Part shown: positions 10,101 through 17,000 of the stretch, piece after piece
How positions within the stretch are numbered: the stretch's first letter is position 1
How the letters are laid out: each line of letters starts with the position of its first letter
Source of the DNA: Pseudomonas sp. ICMP 561
Lineage (GTDB): Bacteria > Pseudomonadota > Gammaproteobacteria > Pseudomonadales > Pseudomonadaceae
Direction: 5' to 3'
Assembly: GCF_002699985.1 (NCBI RefSeq)
Contig: NZ_LKBT01000069.1
Coordinates: forward strand, 206,905 to 270,904
Length of the DNA: 64,000 nucleotides
Notes under the pieces: generated by a model
Seen by the model: only the letters and a program-made list of their open reading frames with translations
What the model was told of the DNA's origin: nothing
Databases searched by the model: none
Made by a program: the position numbers and the translations under genes

Positions 10101-10485
10101 AATTGGTTACACTTCTCACTGATAACGGAAGAACTACCTGCTTTCTCAGCCACATGAGGGTGAGTACCATTTTAAAAAAATTCGCCATTGCGACTTCTTG
10201 TTTGGGATTGCACAGCCTGAATTCCGGATGAACGTCGGCGAATTTCGCGTTGGGATCGTCAGTACAACAAGCAATCAGCGCCGCAAAATCTGCCCGCTTC
10301 CACCCTAGATAGTTGATCACCGAGGATTTGAAGAAATTGTTCAGGTAATATGTCACATTGGGCAATGTCCCAGACGAATACTGGCGATACAACTCAATCA
10401 CCACCGTATATGCCTCATGAAACGCACGGCCGATCTGCGTAGTTGGGATTAGCCATTTCACGGTATTCTTATTAAAATAACTCAC
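7105..10485 (-). CDS. gmtZ: GmtZ-like large integrase-related protein
   Basis: An 1126-aa protein starting with GTG at 10485. A degenerate tyrosine-recombinase catalytic set can be read: Arg in ETGLRQQHIIW near residue 595, the HxLR box PHGLRAGF near 757, and a candidate tyrosine in EPHVWYYT near 790 with an upstream GQT. A Cys cluster follows at about 884-906 (CPFNNKCP and CGLCQ), which looks metal-binding, and then a ~200-residue helical tail. The ~450-residue N-terminal part is not recognisable. It lies between a conventional tyrosine recombinase (134-base gap) and a small coiled-coil protein (32-base overlap). By size, order and signature it corresponds to GmtZ of the Gamma-Mobile-Trio systems, which mobilise defence and offence cargo. 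The assignment is from memory of that family, not a search. Confidence 0.65.
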   Translation of the reverse strand: MSYFNKNTVKWLIPTTQIGRAFHEAYTVVIELYRQYSSGTLPNVTYYLNNFFKSSVINYLGWKRADFAALIACCTDDPNAKFADVHPEFRLCNPKQEVAMANFFKMVLTLMWLRKQVVLPLSVRSVTNLDSVLDKVISLGEIDLLKSIREHLRYDELHATAKERDLNKRLYTRWTKLLLSGQVYCAGDLTPEYCMAVYREGTGRKKPLVQYRVFQMLHFIAGEDASARQMVDEAVSTVRRQNAEAQKIDRESRKKPEAPSPSDRALSLAIEYGNGKRLLHLSSLFADVVKPYRLKSMFDKAEGSKKLYSALPKKVAKFCAHLDETFRSYVKSKRLQREKNYILLLNLILAYLSTYLPNFFLARDGHLRDYPASLNDFDCTLYFTREANFVNGVLVFTKVPPMTFLRFLEEFAKFNKWGNDTWYARVLCADEYCEWVEENRFTLAKADRFSNNFSSACYPPVKRRNGTVKRPIPRAYFGAFLSILYSLEYLVMHLNLMADGVMPGLVRGKLYQPSLAELQESSEWQSMWGKGDGPLTIIDQTKLNYCPIFYSDGKIYALKFIPRFYRILEYELDGRLQQRVVPNHVRLTQLMCETGLRQQHIIWLDKDRYDCMLDRSSKSQLAPLFVSSDKSHGEWTAIVGRHIMAVLDRQRKWYARCTAPGYEGKLWYGMKIDSKFGQFRPLFRMPLEKAEGWANYRFYPVMLSILQYFIHCQLKDEQITELVVVRASKWGEETAVEFTEEYFSKITVDDLVSDYTPHGLRAGFVSEAVRFLPAWIVGQYMTGQTEPHVWYYTVFEEDDLPSHQRLLANYLLKNTDSLNAADAPELAAAVIKLNERLAADIKADPVKAIKTHGLISLIGVKEDQTGIEVMRAKKGTGFAFNPTHICPFNNKCPKEVIEELGAGRPCGLCQYAIRGVSHLPAISAEKDKFKEEMAAVLRKLKHYKNLKRSATDRQVIENLNQDHDTYAREAYSCEAIEQQLYQMALGGQHSGFFVARKDELLEHFKRVELTDAEYVVKRLIDVQNFPDATSSELDTKFAYLRAVLLMREGDLESVLSVSEHTPGVALASQIGSMVNSGAMDVMDVFRISQAAAKPLVPERPDLLITKRIGHSHVEEKDAEPEEGHIR

Positions 10486-10618
10486 GCAATATGCTCACTC
10501 ATAAATATATAATTTAAAAACAAAAACCCGAGGCCTAAGCTGGATATAAACCGCCTAATGTTTCGCGTCCTAGCCCCTAACAGCGGCTATTGTGATTGCC
10601 GTTACCGGGATCGAGAAT

Positions 10619-12046
10619 CTATGGCTGTTTGTTAGCCGACTGCTCAAGCAGGACGATTTGCTGCTTCAAGTGCTCAATCTGCACCTTTGCCGTATTGAAT
10701 CCACCGTCACGCATCCGCATGAGATTCATTGCTGCCATTGATGCGTGGAGCATGTGGCCGTCTTTACGGGCATACCTCTGCACAGAGGTTGCCGAAGAAT
10801 GACCCAGTACCTTTTGCACAAAGCCGAGATCAAATCCGAAGGTACCTGGCCTAAAGGGGTTTGGACAATGGTTATGCAGGTAGTACGCATACATGTGACG
10901 AAGAGAATGGAAACCATAGCTCTCCCCCGTCAACGCCTTAGCGGCAGCGTTGAAACGCTCCCACACGGCCTGATAGGAAGACGGTATACCCTCGCCATTC
11001 AGAAGGTTCCTGAACAAGAATTGATGTGAGACAGGCCTGTGGCGGGAAGCCTCAAGCGAACGCTGCTCGGTGATATACAGATCGAGGTTGAACCAGAAGT
11101 GAGACGCGAAGGGTTCAATCAGGAAAGTCTCTGGAGTAGAGCGCCCCTTGTGTGGGAGCTTACTGATATCCACATCAGTCATAAATTTCGCAAGCTGTTC
11201 GACGCGAGTGTTTGGGTCGATGATCAAAACACTATTATCGAGCGGACTATCCTCGAAAAGTACCAAATCCGACATAAGCATTGTAAGTGCTTCTGATACT
11301 CGGCAACCGCAAGCGGCAATCAATGACCACAGAGTTTTGTCTCTAAGGCAAGTGCTGCTTTCGATGAGCTTCACGCACAGATCTATAGGGAAGACTTTTT
11401 CGTCTCCACCATTGATATCGGTATTTGCGATAGTCGAGGGTTTTGCGGTCGTCGCTAGGCCAACCAATCGGATTCGCTTCACCCCACCAGCGATGCATCC
11501 AGCTAACCAACTCTTGTTGCCGATGGCAGCTCTGACCTTCATTGGAGCCTCAGCGTACCGAGAGGTAATCGATGGCAACGCTGTGACCATAGTCTCACCT
11601 AAGTACCCAGTAGCTTGAAGCTGAAGCATCGCCTTTCTGAACTGCTCACTCGCATCAATGAAGTTATTAACAGCCGCAGTATTTTTGCGTAAGGAGCTTC
11701 CACCCATTTTACGGTTACCCAGCACCTTCGCTGCAGACCGGCTCAACTCGACGCTGCTATTAGTACCAAAAATGAGAAAGTTTTCGTAACCATCAATCGC
11801 CTCAGATAACAAAAACGGCGTCAAACCGCCTCTGAGCTCGCTGACGACCTGGATGTACTGAATGAACAAGAGCACTGCATGCCCGTAGGCTTTAACGGTG
11901 TTCCATTTCTTACGCTTGGATAGCTGAAATATCCAGTTGTCGTAGAACTCACTCATAGCTGGATCTGAGCACAGCAGACGGTACGTTGGTTTGCCGGAGC
12001 GGAAGGTTTCGAAGATCGTGATGGGATGGTGAACCATTGTAGCCAT
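10619..12046 (-). CDS. gmtY: Tyrosine recombinase of the mobile element (GmtY-like)
   Basis: A site-specific tyrosine recombinase of 475 aa. The catalytic residues can be seen: Arg about 249 in CGCRVSEAL, the HxxR box HSLRH with Arg about 383, and the terminal GHSSATSVQRYAR with nucleophilic Tyr about 425. The N-terminal ~200 residues contain a SAM-like core-binding region (YDNWIFQLSKRKKWNTVKAY). I chose the ATG at 12046, preceded by a GGAAGG ribosome site, rather than the extended reading frame from 12142, which would run through the repeat-containing upstream region. A short coiled tail (EHLKQQIVLLEQ) ends the protein. It is the first gene of the putative GMT module and lies nearest the tRNA-Ser end of the island, so it probably carries out integration and excision. 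Confidence 0.85.
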   Translation of the reverse strand: MATMVHHPITIFETFRSGKPTYRLLCSDPAMSEFYDNWIFQLSKRKKWNTVKAYGHAVLLFIQYIQVVSELRGGLTPFLLSEAIDGYENFLIFGTNSSVELSRSAAKVLGNRKMGGSSLRKNTAAVNNFIDASEQFRKAMLQLQATGYLGETMVTALPSITSRYAEAPMKVRAAIGNKSWLAGCIAGGVKRIRLVGLATTAKPSTIANTDINGGDEKVFPIDLCVKLIESSTCLRDKTLWSLIAACGCRVSEALTMLMSDLVLFEDSPLDNSVLIIDPNTRVEQLAKFMTDVDISKLPHKGRSTPETFLIEPFASHFWFNLDLYITEQRSLEASRHRPVSHQFLFRNLLNGEGIPSSYQAVWERFNAAAKALTGESYGFHSLRHMYAYYLHNHCPNPFRPGTFGFDLGFVQKVLGHSSATSVQRYARKDGHMLHASMAAMNLMRMRDGGFNTAKVQIEHLKQQIVLLEQSANKQP

Positions 12047-12104
12047 GAGCCTTCCCTTCTGATCGACTGTCTTCGGCTGACGCACTCGCGTTCCGCCGCA
12101 AAGG

Positions 12105-12172
12105 TGCAACAACCTGTTGCATTGGCAAACACAATGCAACAACGCGCAACATAATGCAACTACTCAGTTGCA
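12105..12172. repeat. Cluster of TGCAAC motifs upstream of the recombinase gene (candidate recombinase-binding/att region)
   Basis: Within 68 bases there are six copies of TGCAAC or its complement or a one-base variant: 12105-12110, 12116-12121 (inverted), 12135-12140, 12145-12150 (CGCAAC), 12155-12160 and 12167-12172 (inverted). Two perfect inverted pairs stand out: GTTGCATTG with CAATGCAAC (12116-12140), and GCAAC with GTTGC (12156-12171). A further copy lies at 12400-12405, beyond the tRNA. This could be the operator of the recombinase gene or the arm/core sites of the element end. The motif is seen directly; the role is inference. Confidence 0.55.
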
Positions 12173-12223
12173 CATTTGATAACAGAATGAGGTTTTATTT
12201 TCTGCTCGTCAAAAAATGAGGAC

Positions 12224-12256
12224 GAAAAAAAGGGCCTAGATTGCTCTAGGCCCTTC
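12224..12256 (-). terminator. Rho-independent terminator of the tRNA-Ser transcript
   Basis: On the minus strand, a 10-bp perfect stem (AAGGGCCTAG/CTAGGCCCTT, 12230-12255) with a 6-base loop is followed by seven Ts. It starts 15 bases after the CCA end of tRNA-Ser. Confidence 0.85.
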
Positions 12257-12269
12257 ATTCATCGATGTT

Positions 12270-12360
12270 TGGCGGGAAACCAGGGATTCGAACCCTGGGT
12301 ACGCTATTAACGTACGCCGGTTTTCAAGACCGGTGCATTCAACCACTCTGCCAATTTCCC
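12270..12360 (-). tRNA. tRNA-Ser (anticodon UGA)
   Basis: A 91-nt class II tRNA read on the minus strand. The acceptor stem GGGAAAT pairs with GTTTCCC (last pair is a wobble), followed by an encoded G-CCA end. The D arm contains GCAGAGTGGTTGAATGC, the anticodon stem-loop is CCGGT-CTTGAAA-ACCGG with anticodon TGA, a long variable arm follows (TACG...CGTA), and the T arm is CCAGGGTTCGAATCCCTGG. The mobile island starts a short distance downstream, after the terminator. This tRNA is the usual Pseudomonas copy upstream of the BI-1 gene. Confidence 0.95.
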
Positions 12361-12424
12361 GTGGTGCTCTTGACGCTTTTGGCGGTATGGCTCGTAACGT
12401 GCAACAGAGAGTATCCTTATATAA

Positions 12425-12492
12425 GAACTCTAGGACCTGTTACAGTCGGCAGTTTTCAAGACTGCTGCCTTAAACCACTCGGCCATACTTCC
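12425..12492 (-). pseudogene. Truncated tRNA-Ser(UGA)-like gene
   Basis: Read on the minus strand from 12492 this matches a second class II serine tRNA: acceptor 5' strand GGAAGTA, D arm GGCCGAGTGGTTTAAGGC, anticodon arm CAGT-CTTGAAA-ACTG (anticodon TGA), a variable arm, and the T-stem start CTAGAGTTC. The T loop then changes abruptly into TTATATAAGG, and no complementary T-stem or acceptor strand (TACTTCC) follows. The T loop and 3' end are therefore lost or replaced. It differs from the adjacent intact tRNA-Ser at many positions, so it is not a recent duplicate. It may be a relic of an earlier element insertion or a phage-type tRNA. Confidence 0.7.
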
Positions 12493-12614
12493 GTTTGCAT
12501 TGCGGGCGCCATAATACCGGAATGAAACACGCTGTCAAACTCTCTGGGTGGCTGATTTCAAGTCGTCTGTTATGATCTTTGCAACTTCACATTTCAACCA
12601 CCAGGAGCTTCGCC

Positions 12615-13286
12615 ATGCGCGAACAGGATTACGCAGTTAATAACGGCGTGCAGGCCGATCAGCTAGAGGTTAGCCGCGTCCTGCGCAACACATACGGCCT
12701 TCTGGCTCTGACCCTCGCTTTCAGCGGTGTCATGGCTTTTGTCGCGCAGCAGATGCGCGTTGGCTACCCAAACATTTTCGTGGTGCTGATCGGTTTCTAC
12801 GGTCTGTTCTTCCTCACCAATAAACTGCGCGATTCGGCGTGGGGCTTGGTGTCGGCGTTCGCGTTGACCGGTTTCATGGGTTTCCTGCTGGGCCCGATCC
12901 TCAACCGCTACCTGGGTATGCAGGGCGGCGCTGAAGTGGTCAGCTCGGCATTCGCCATGACGGCATTGGTGTTCGGTGGTCTGTCGGCTTACGTGCTGAT
13001 TACCCGCAAGGACATGAGCTTCCTCGGTGGCTTCATCACCGCTGGCTTCTTTGTTCTGCTGGCAGCGGTGCTGGCGAGCATGTTCTTCCAGATCAGCGGC
13101 CTGCAGTTGGCGATCAGCGCTGGCTTCGTGCTGTTCTCGTCGGTCTGCATTCTGTTCCAGACCAGCGCGATCATTCACGGTGGCGAGCGTAACTACATCA
13201 TGGCGACCATCAGCCTGTATGTATCGATCTACAACCTGTTTGTCAGCCTGTTGCAGATCTTCGGTATCATGAGCCGCGACGACTAA
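12615..13286 (+). CDS. Bax inhibitor-1/YccA family membrane protein
   Basis: A 223-aa protein with about seven hydrophobic segments filling residues 25-220, as in the BI-1/YccA (UPF0005) family. In E. coli, YccA binds FtsH and modulates its proteolysis of membrane proteins; the function in Pseudomonas is inferred from that. The start at 12615 has a GGAG ribosome site; the upstream in-frame ATG at 12579 lacks one. It is divergent from the tRNA-Ser gene and ends at a terminator, so it is monocistronic. Confidence 0.9.
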   Translation: MREQDYAVNNGVQADQLEVSRVLRNTYGLLALTLAFSGVMAFVAQQMRVGYPNIFVVLIGFYGLFFLTNKLRDSAWGLVSAFALTGFMGFLLGPILNRYLGMQGGAEVVSSAFAMTALVFGGLSAYVLITRKDMSFLGGFITAGFFVLLAAVLASMFFQISGLQLAISAGFVLFSSVCILFQTSAIIHGGERNYIMATISLYVSIYNLFVSLLQIFGIMSRDD

Positions 13287-13305
13287 TGAGTCGCCCTGCT
13301 TCAAC

Positions 13306-13330
13306 AAAAAGCCCGCCTAGCGGGCTTTTT
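13306..13330 (+). terminator. Rho-independent terminator after the BI-1 family gene
   Basis: Stem AAAAAGCCCGC/GCGGGCTTTTT around the loop CTA, directly behind the stop codon region. Confidence 0.9.
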
Positions 13331-13388
13331 GCTGTCTAGTGCCCGTGAATTCTTTATCATTGGTCAAGTTTTCTGCTCAGAGCCTGTC

Positions 13389-13781
13389 ATGAAGTTCGCG
13401 ATCAATCTGTTCAGCGCAGCCCATGCGCCCTCCTCGCGCCGCGCCCTGCTGTTTGCGCAGGCGGCGCTGGCCGGGGGGCATGAGATTGTGCGGTTGTTCT
13501 TCTATCAGGACGGCGTTCACAGTGCTTCGGCCAATGTCGTCACGCCTCAGGACGAACAGGACCTGCCCTCGCAATGGCGCGAGTTCATCACCCAGCATCA
13601 ACTTGACGGTGTGGTGTGCATCGCGGCCGCCTTGCGCCGTGGCGTGCTCAATGCCGAAGAGGCGCAGCGCTATCAGCGGCCCGCGGCCAATCTGCTCGCC
13701 CCGTGGGAATTATCCGGGTTGGGCCAGTTACACGACGCGGCGCAAACCGCTGATCGAGTGATCTGTTTCGGAGGGCCTTGA
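13389..13781 (+). CDS. tusD: Sulfurtransferase complex subunit TusD
   Basis: 130 aa, DsrE-like family. TusD receives persulfide sulfur from TusA in the TusBCD complex and hands it to TusE for 2-thiolation of tRNA wobble uridine (mnm5s2U), completed by MnmA (also in this window, at 33662). The conserved cysteine is in DGVVCIAAALRRG, near residue 77. The ATG at 13389 begins the usual MKFAI; the upstream extension overlaps the promoter. It is the first gene of tusDCBE-ybiB, and the next gene starts one base after its stop. Confidence 0.92.
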   Translation: MKFAINLFSAAHAPSSRRALLFAQAALAGGHEIVRLFFYQDGVHSASANVVTPQDEQDLPSQWREFITQHQLDGVVCIAAALRRGVLNAEEAQRYQRPAANLLAPWELSGLGQLHDAAQTADRVICFGGP

Positions 13782-13782
13782 A

Positions 13783-14145
13783 GTGGCTAAATCAATGTTG
13801 ATCATCAGCCGCCAGGCACCTTGGTCCGGACCGGGCGCACGCGAGGTGCTGGATATCGTATTGGCCGGTGGCGCTTATGATTTGCCCGTGGGCCTGTTGT
13901 TTCTGGACGATGGCGTCTTTCAGTTATTGCCGGAGCAGAACGCCAAGGCCCTGCAACAGAAAGACCTGACCGCCAACCTCAAGGCGCTTTCGATGTTTGG
14001 CGTGGAAGATATCTACGCCTGCGGCACGAGCCTTGCCGAGCGCGGCATCCTGCAGGAAGCGGTGGATGAGGACATTATTCAATTGCCGCAATCTGTAGAA
14101 ATCGCCGCACTCATTGACCGCTACGATCACGTGATCACAATCTGA
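13783..14145 (+). CDS. tusC: Sulfurtransferase complex subunit TusC
   Basis: 120 aa, DsrF-like partner of TusD and TusB in the heterohexameric sulfur relay for tRNA 2-thiouridine. Starts with GTG (13783) after a GGAGG site. An N-terminal SRQAPWSGPGARE segment and the DGVFQL strand are typical. Stop and tusB start overlap (TGATG). Confidence 0.92.
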   Translation: MAKSMLIISRQAPWSGPGAREVLDIVLAGGAYDLPVGLLFLDDGVFQLLPEQNAKALQQKDLTANLKALSMFGVEDIYACGTSLAERGILQEAVDEDIIQLPQSVEIAALIDRYDHVITI

Positions 14146-14441
14146 TGTCGACTTTGCACGTTTTATCTCATTCGCCCTTCACCGACAGCCGCCTGACCAG
14201 TTGCCTGCGTCTGCTCGGCGCGGCTGACGGCGTGCTGCTGTGCGGCGACGCCACTTACGCGTTAGCGGACTCAACAGCGCCGCTTGAGGCGCTGCAGGCG
14301 CTAAGCGCTAACCAGGTATTTGTGCTTGAAGAGGATATTCAGGCGCGGAGCATGGCGGCGCCAGCCTGGGTGCGAGTCGTCGACTACCCAGGCTTCGTCG
14401 AACTCTCGATTCGCTTCGATAAGGTCAACACGTGGCTATGA
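14145..14441 (+). CDS. tusB: Sulfurtransferase complex subunit TusB (DsrH-like)
   Basis: 98 aa, the smallest member of the TusBCD complex. It begins MSTLHVLSHSP, typical of TusB/DsrH, which has the same fold as TusC/D but is thought not to carry the transferred sulfur. Both ends overlap neighbouring genes by 1-4 bases, so translation is coupled. Confidence 0.9.
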   Translation: MSTLHVLSHSPFTDSRLTSCLRLLGAADGVLLCGDATYALADSTAPLEALQALSANQVFVLEEDIQARSMAAPAWVRVVDYPGFVELSIRFDKVNTWL

Positions 14442-14773
14442 ACGAGTTGAACGTGTCGGGGCGAATCATTGCGCTGGATAAAGACGGGTTTCTGCAAAAC
14501 CTTGATGACTGGTCGATGGATGTTGCCAATGCGCTATCCGGCCGGGAAGGTATTGAACTGAGCCCCGAGCATGTCGAAGTGCTGCTTTTGCTGCGAGATT
14601 TCTATAGCGAATTCCAGCTGTCACCCGCGACCCGGCCGTTGATCAAGTACACCGCCCTGAAGCTCGGTCCGGAAAAAGGTAACAGCATGCACCTTAACCG
14701 CCTGTTCAACGGCACTCCCGCCAAACTCGCCGCCAAACTGGCGGGCCTGCCAAAGCCGACTAATTGCATATGA
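14438..14773 (+). CDS. tusE: TusE/DsrC family sulfurtransferase
   Basis: 111 aa, DsrC-like swinging-arm protein. It accepts the persulfide from TusD and delivers it to MnmA. The C-terminal arm ends PKPTNCI with the catalytic penultimate Cys, which is diagnostic. I chose the ATG at 14438, which overlaps the tusB stop (ATGA), instead of the GTG six bases earlier, to match the usual MN-(S/E)-L N-terminus. Confidence 0.93.
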   Translation: MNELNVSGRIIALDKDGFLQNLDDWSMDVANALSGREGIELSPEHVEVLLLLRDFYSEFQLSPATRPLIKYTALKLGPEKGNSMHLNRLFNGTPAKLAAKLAGLPKPTNCI

Positions 14774-15771
14774 ACGACTACGCCCCGCTCGTCCTTGAAA
14801 CACCCGCCGAACATCCGTTCGCCCAATTCGTCCGAATTCTGGGCAAAGGCAAACGTGGAGCCCGCAATCTGACCCGCGAAGAAGCACGGGAAGCCATGGG
14901 CATGCTCATTGACGAAAAGGTCGAAGAAAGCCAGTTAGGTGCTTTTCTGATGCTGCTGCGGCATAAGGAAGAAAGCCCGGAGGAATTGGCAGGCTTCACT
15001 GAGGCATTGCGCGAACGGTTGAACGCCCCGCCACTTCAGGTCGACATTGACTGGCCCACATATGCGGGCAAGAAGCGCCATTTACCCTGGTACCTGCTGG
15101 CGGCCAAATGCCTGGCTGAGAATGGGGTGCGGGTCTTCATGCATGGTGGCGGCGCGCACACTGCCGGGCGCTTGTACACCGAACAGTTGCTGGGTCTGCT
15201 GGGCATTCCGCTGTGCCGCAACTGGCATGCGGTGGACGAGGCGCTGCAACAGCATAATCTGGCGTTCTTTCCGCTGGGCGACTGGGCTCCGCAATTACAA
15301 CGCATGATCGATCTGCGTAACACCCTCGGATTGCGTTCGCCGATTCACTCTCTTGCGCGCATCCTCAATCCGCTCAACGCACGGTGCGGCCTGCAAAGCA
15401 TTTTCCACCCGGGCTACCAAAGCGTTCATCGTGATGCCAGCGGCTTGCTCGGCAATCACACCATCGTCATCAAGGGCGATGGCGGCGAGGTGGAAATCAA
15501 TCCCGACACTATCAGCCATCTCTATGGCACCACCGACGGTCAGCCATGGGATGAAGAATGGCCTGCGCTTTCAGACCGCAGACATGTAAAGCCGGCAACT
15601 CTCGATCCGCAGCAGCTTGTCGCTCTATGGAAGGGCGAAATCGAAGACAGCTATCCGCAACTGGCACTGATTTCGACGATGGCGCTGGCCCTGCGTGGCT
15701 TGGGATTGCCTCGCCCGGAGGCATTTGCACAGGCTGAAGTGTTCTGGAAAAACCGGAATACATCAATTTAA
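14770..15771 (+). CDS. ybiB: YbiB/TrpD2 family protein (anthranilate phosphoribosyltransferase-like fold)
   Basis: 333 aa. It has the TrpD-like two-domain layout, with an N-terminal helical domain (LTREEAREAMGMLIDEKVEE) and a glycine-rich HGGGAHTAG stretch. E. coli YbiB/TrpD2 binds nucleic acid and lacks the anthranilate transferase activity, so a TrpD enzyme is not expected here. The start overlaps the tusE stop, so it is the last gene of the tus operon. Such a coupling suggests a link to tRNA or nucleic acid metabolism (inference). Confidence 0.88.
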   Translation: MNDYAPLVLETPAEHPFAQFVRILGKGKRGARNLTREEAREAMGMLIDEKVEESQLGAFLMLLRHKEESPEELAGFTEALRERLNAPPLQVDIDWPTYAGKKRHLPWYLLAAKCLAENGVRVFMHGGGAHTAGRLYTEQLLGLLGIPLCRNWHAVDEALQQHNLAFFPLGDWAPQLQRMIDLRNTLGLRSPIHSLARILNPLNARCGLQSIFHPGYQSVHRDASGLLGNHTIVIKGDGGEVEINPDTISHLYGTTDGQPWDEEWPALSDRRHVKPATLDPQQLVALWKGEIEDSYPQLALISTMALALRGLGLPRPEAFAQAEVFWKNRNTSI

Positions 15772-15865
15772 CCGATCATTACTCCCGATCCTTTGCGTTA
15801 TTTGTTCGAACGAATCGGCCTAGACTCTCCTCCAACGCTTTAAGCACATCATTTTGGAGTTTGAT

Positions 15866-16873
15866 ATGGGCCTTCTCGTCGAAGGACGCTGGCAAGACCA
15901 GTGGTACGAAAGCAGCAAAGATGGCGCGTTTCAGCGTGAGCAGGCGCAACGCCGCAACTGGATCACTAAAGACGGTCAACCAGGACCGTCAGGTGAAGGC
16001 GGTTTCAAGGCCGAAGCCGGGCGCTATCATTTGTACGTATCCCTGGCCTGCCCTTGGGCCCACCGCACGCTGATTTATCGCAAGCTGAAAGGGCTGGAAA
16101 GCCTGATCGACGTTTCGGTGGTCAGTTGGCTGATGCGTGAACACGGCTGGACCTTCGATTCCGAAAAAGGCTCGACCGGCGATGCACTCGACAATCATGA
16201 ATTCCTCTATCAGCGCTACCTGGCTGACACCGCCGACTACACCGGCCGGGTCACTGTCCCGCTGCTGTGGGACAAAAAACTGCAACGCATCGTCAGCAAT
16301 GAGTCAGCGGAAATCATCCGCATGTTCAACAGTGCCTTTGACGACCTGACCGGTAATCGTCTGGACCTGTATCCAGACGCTCTGCAGTCGCCAATCAATG
16401 AGCTGAACGACCGTATTTATCCAGCAGTGAACAACGGCGTGTACCGCGCGGGTTTTGCCACCTCTCAAGGTGCTTATGAAGAGGCATTCGATGATGTCTT
16501 TGCCGAACTCGACGCGCTGGAAAAGCTGCTGGGCGAGAAGCGCTATCTGACGGGTGAATACCTGACTGAAGCAGACGTGCGTTTGTTTACCACCATCGTG
16601 CGCTTCGATCCGGTGTATCACGGGCACTTCAAGTGCAACCTGCGACGGATTTCGGACTATCCGAACCTTAGCAACTGGATGCTGGAGTTGTATCAGTGGC
16701 CGGGCATCACCGAAACGGTGGACTTCACGCATATCAAGCATCACTACTACGAAAGCCACGGCACCATCAATCCGACAGCTGTTGTGCCTAAAGGCCCGCA
16801 GCAGGATCTGGGCAGAGCACATGATCGTGAGCGACTGACGGGACGTGGGATCTGGAACAAGACAGGCGTGTGA
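15866..16873 (+). CDS. yqjG: Glutathionyl-hydroquinone reductase, YqjG/ECM4-type glutathione transferase
   Basis: 335 aa, xi-class glutathione S-transferase. The catalytic cysteine lies in LACPWAHR near residue 58, in the GST N-terminal thioredoxin fold, and the C-terminal all-alpha domain contains GEYLTEADVRLFTTIVRFD. The enzyme reduces glutathionyl-hydroquinones with GSH. ATG 15866 follows TTTGGAGT; the upstream ATG at 15854 overlaps that ribosome site. It is a single gene, ending before a REP palindrome. Confidence 0.9.
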   Translation: MGLLVEGRWQDQWYESSKDGAFQREQAQRRNWITKDGQPGPSGEGGFKAEAGRYHLYVSLACPWAHRTLIYRKLKGLESLIDVSVVSWLMREHGWTFDSEKGSTGDALDNHEFLYQRYLADTADYTGRVTVPLLWDKKLQRIVSNESAEIIRMFNSAFDDLTGNRLDLYPDALQSPINELNDRIYPAVNNGVYRAGFATSQGAYEEAFDDVFAELDALEKLLGEKRYLTGEYLTEADVRLFTTIVRFDPVYHGHFKCNLRRISDYPNLSNWMLELYQWPGITETVDFTHIKHHYYESHGTINPTAVVPKGPQQDLGRAHDRERLTGRGIWNKTGV

Positions 16874-16900
16874 CCTTGGCACTGTCTCAACGCTATGACA

Positions 16901-16977
16901 GGTAGGAGGCAACTTGTTGGCGAGGGGTTTGCGCGGTGAATCAGGCCTCACGCCTCGCGAACAAGTTCGCTCCTACC
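16901..16977. repeat. REP-type palindrome
   Basis: Imperfect inverted repeat between the GST and cysG 3' ends: GGTAGGAGGCAACTTGTTGG at 16901-16920 and its counterpart ending GCTCCTACC at 16977. It belongs to the 'GTAGGAGCGAACTTGTTCGCGAGG' Pseudomonas REP class. Confidence 0.75.
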
Positions 16978-17000
16978 AGTTGGCGCCGTGCTCAGATGCA

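Noticed and set aside
12265..12525. Plus-strand open frame over the tRNA region (GIRTLG...GFQDRC pattern)
   Set aside because: It is the translated complement of the two serine tRNA copies, a known artefact, not a protein.
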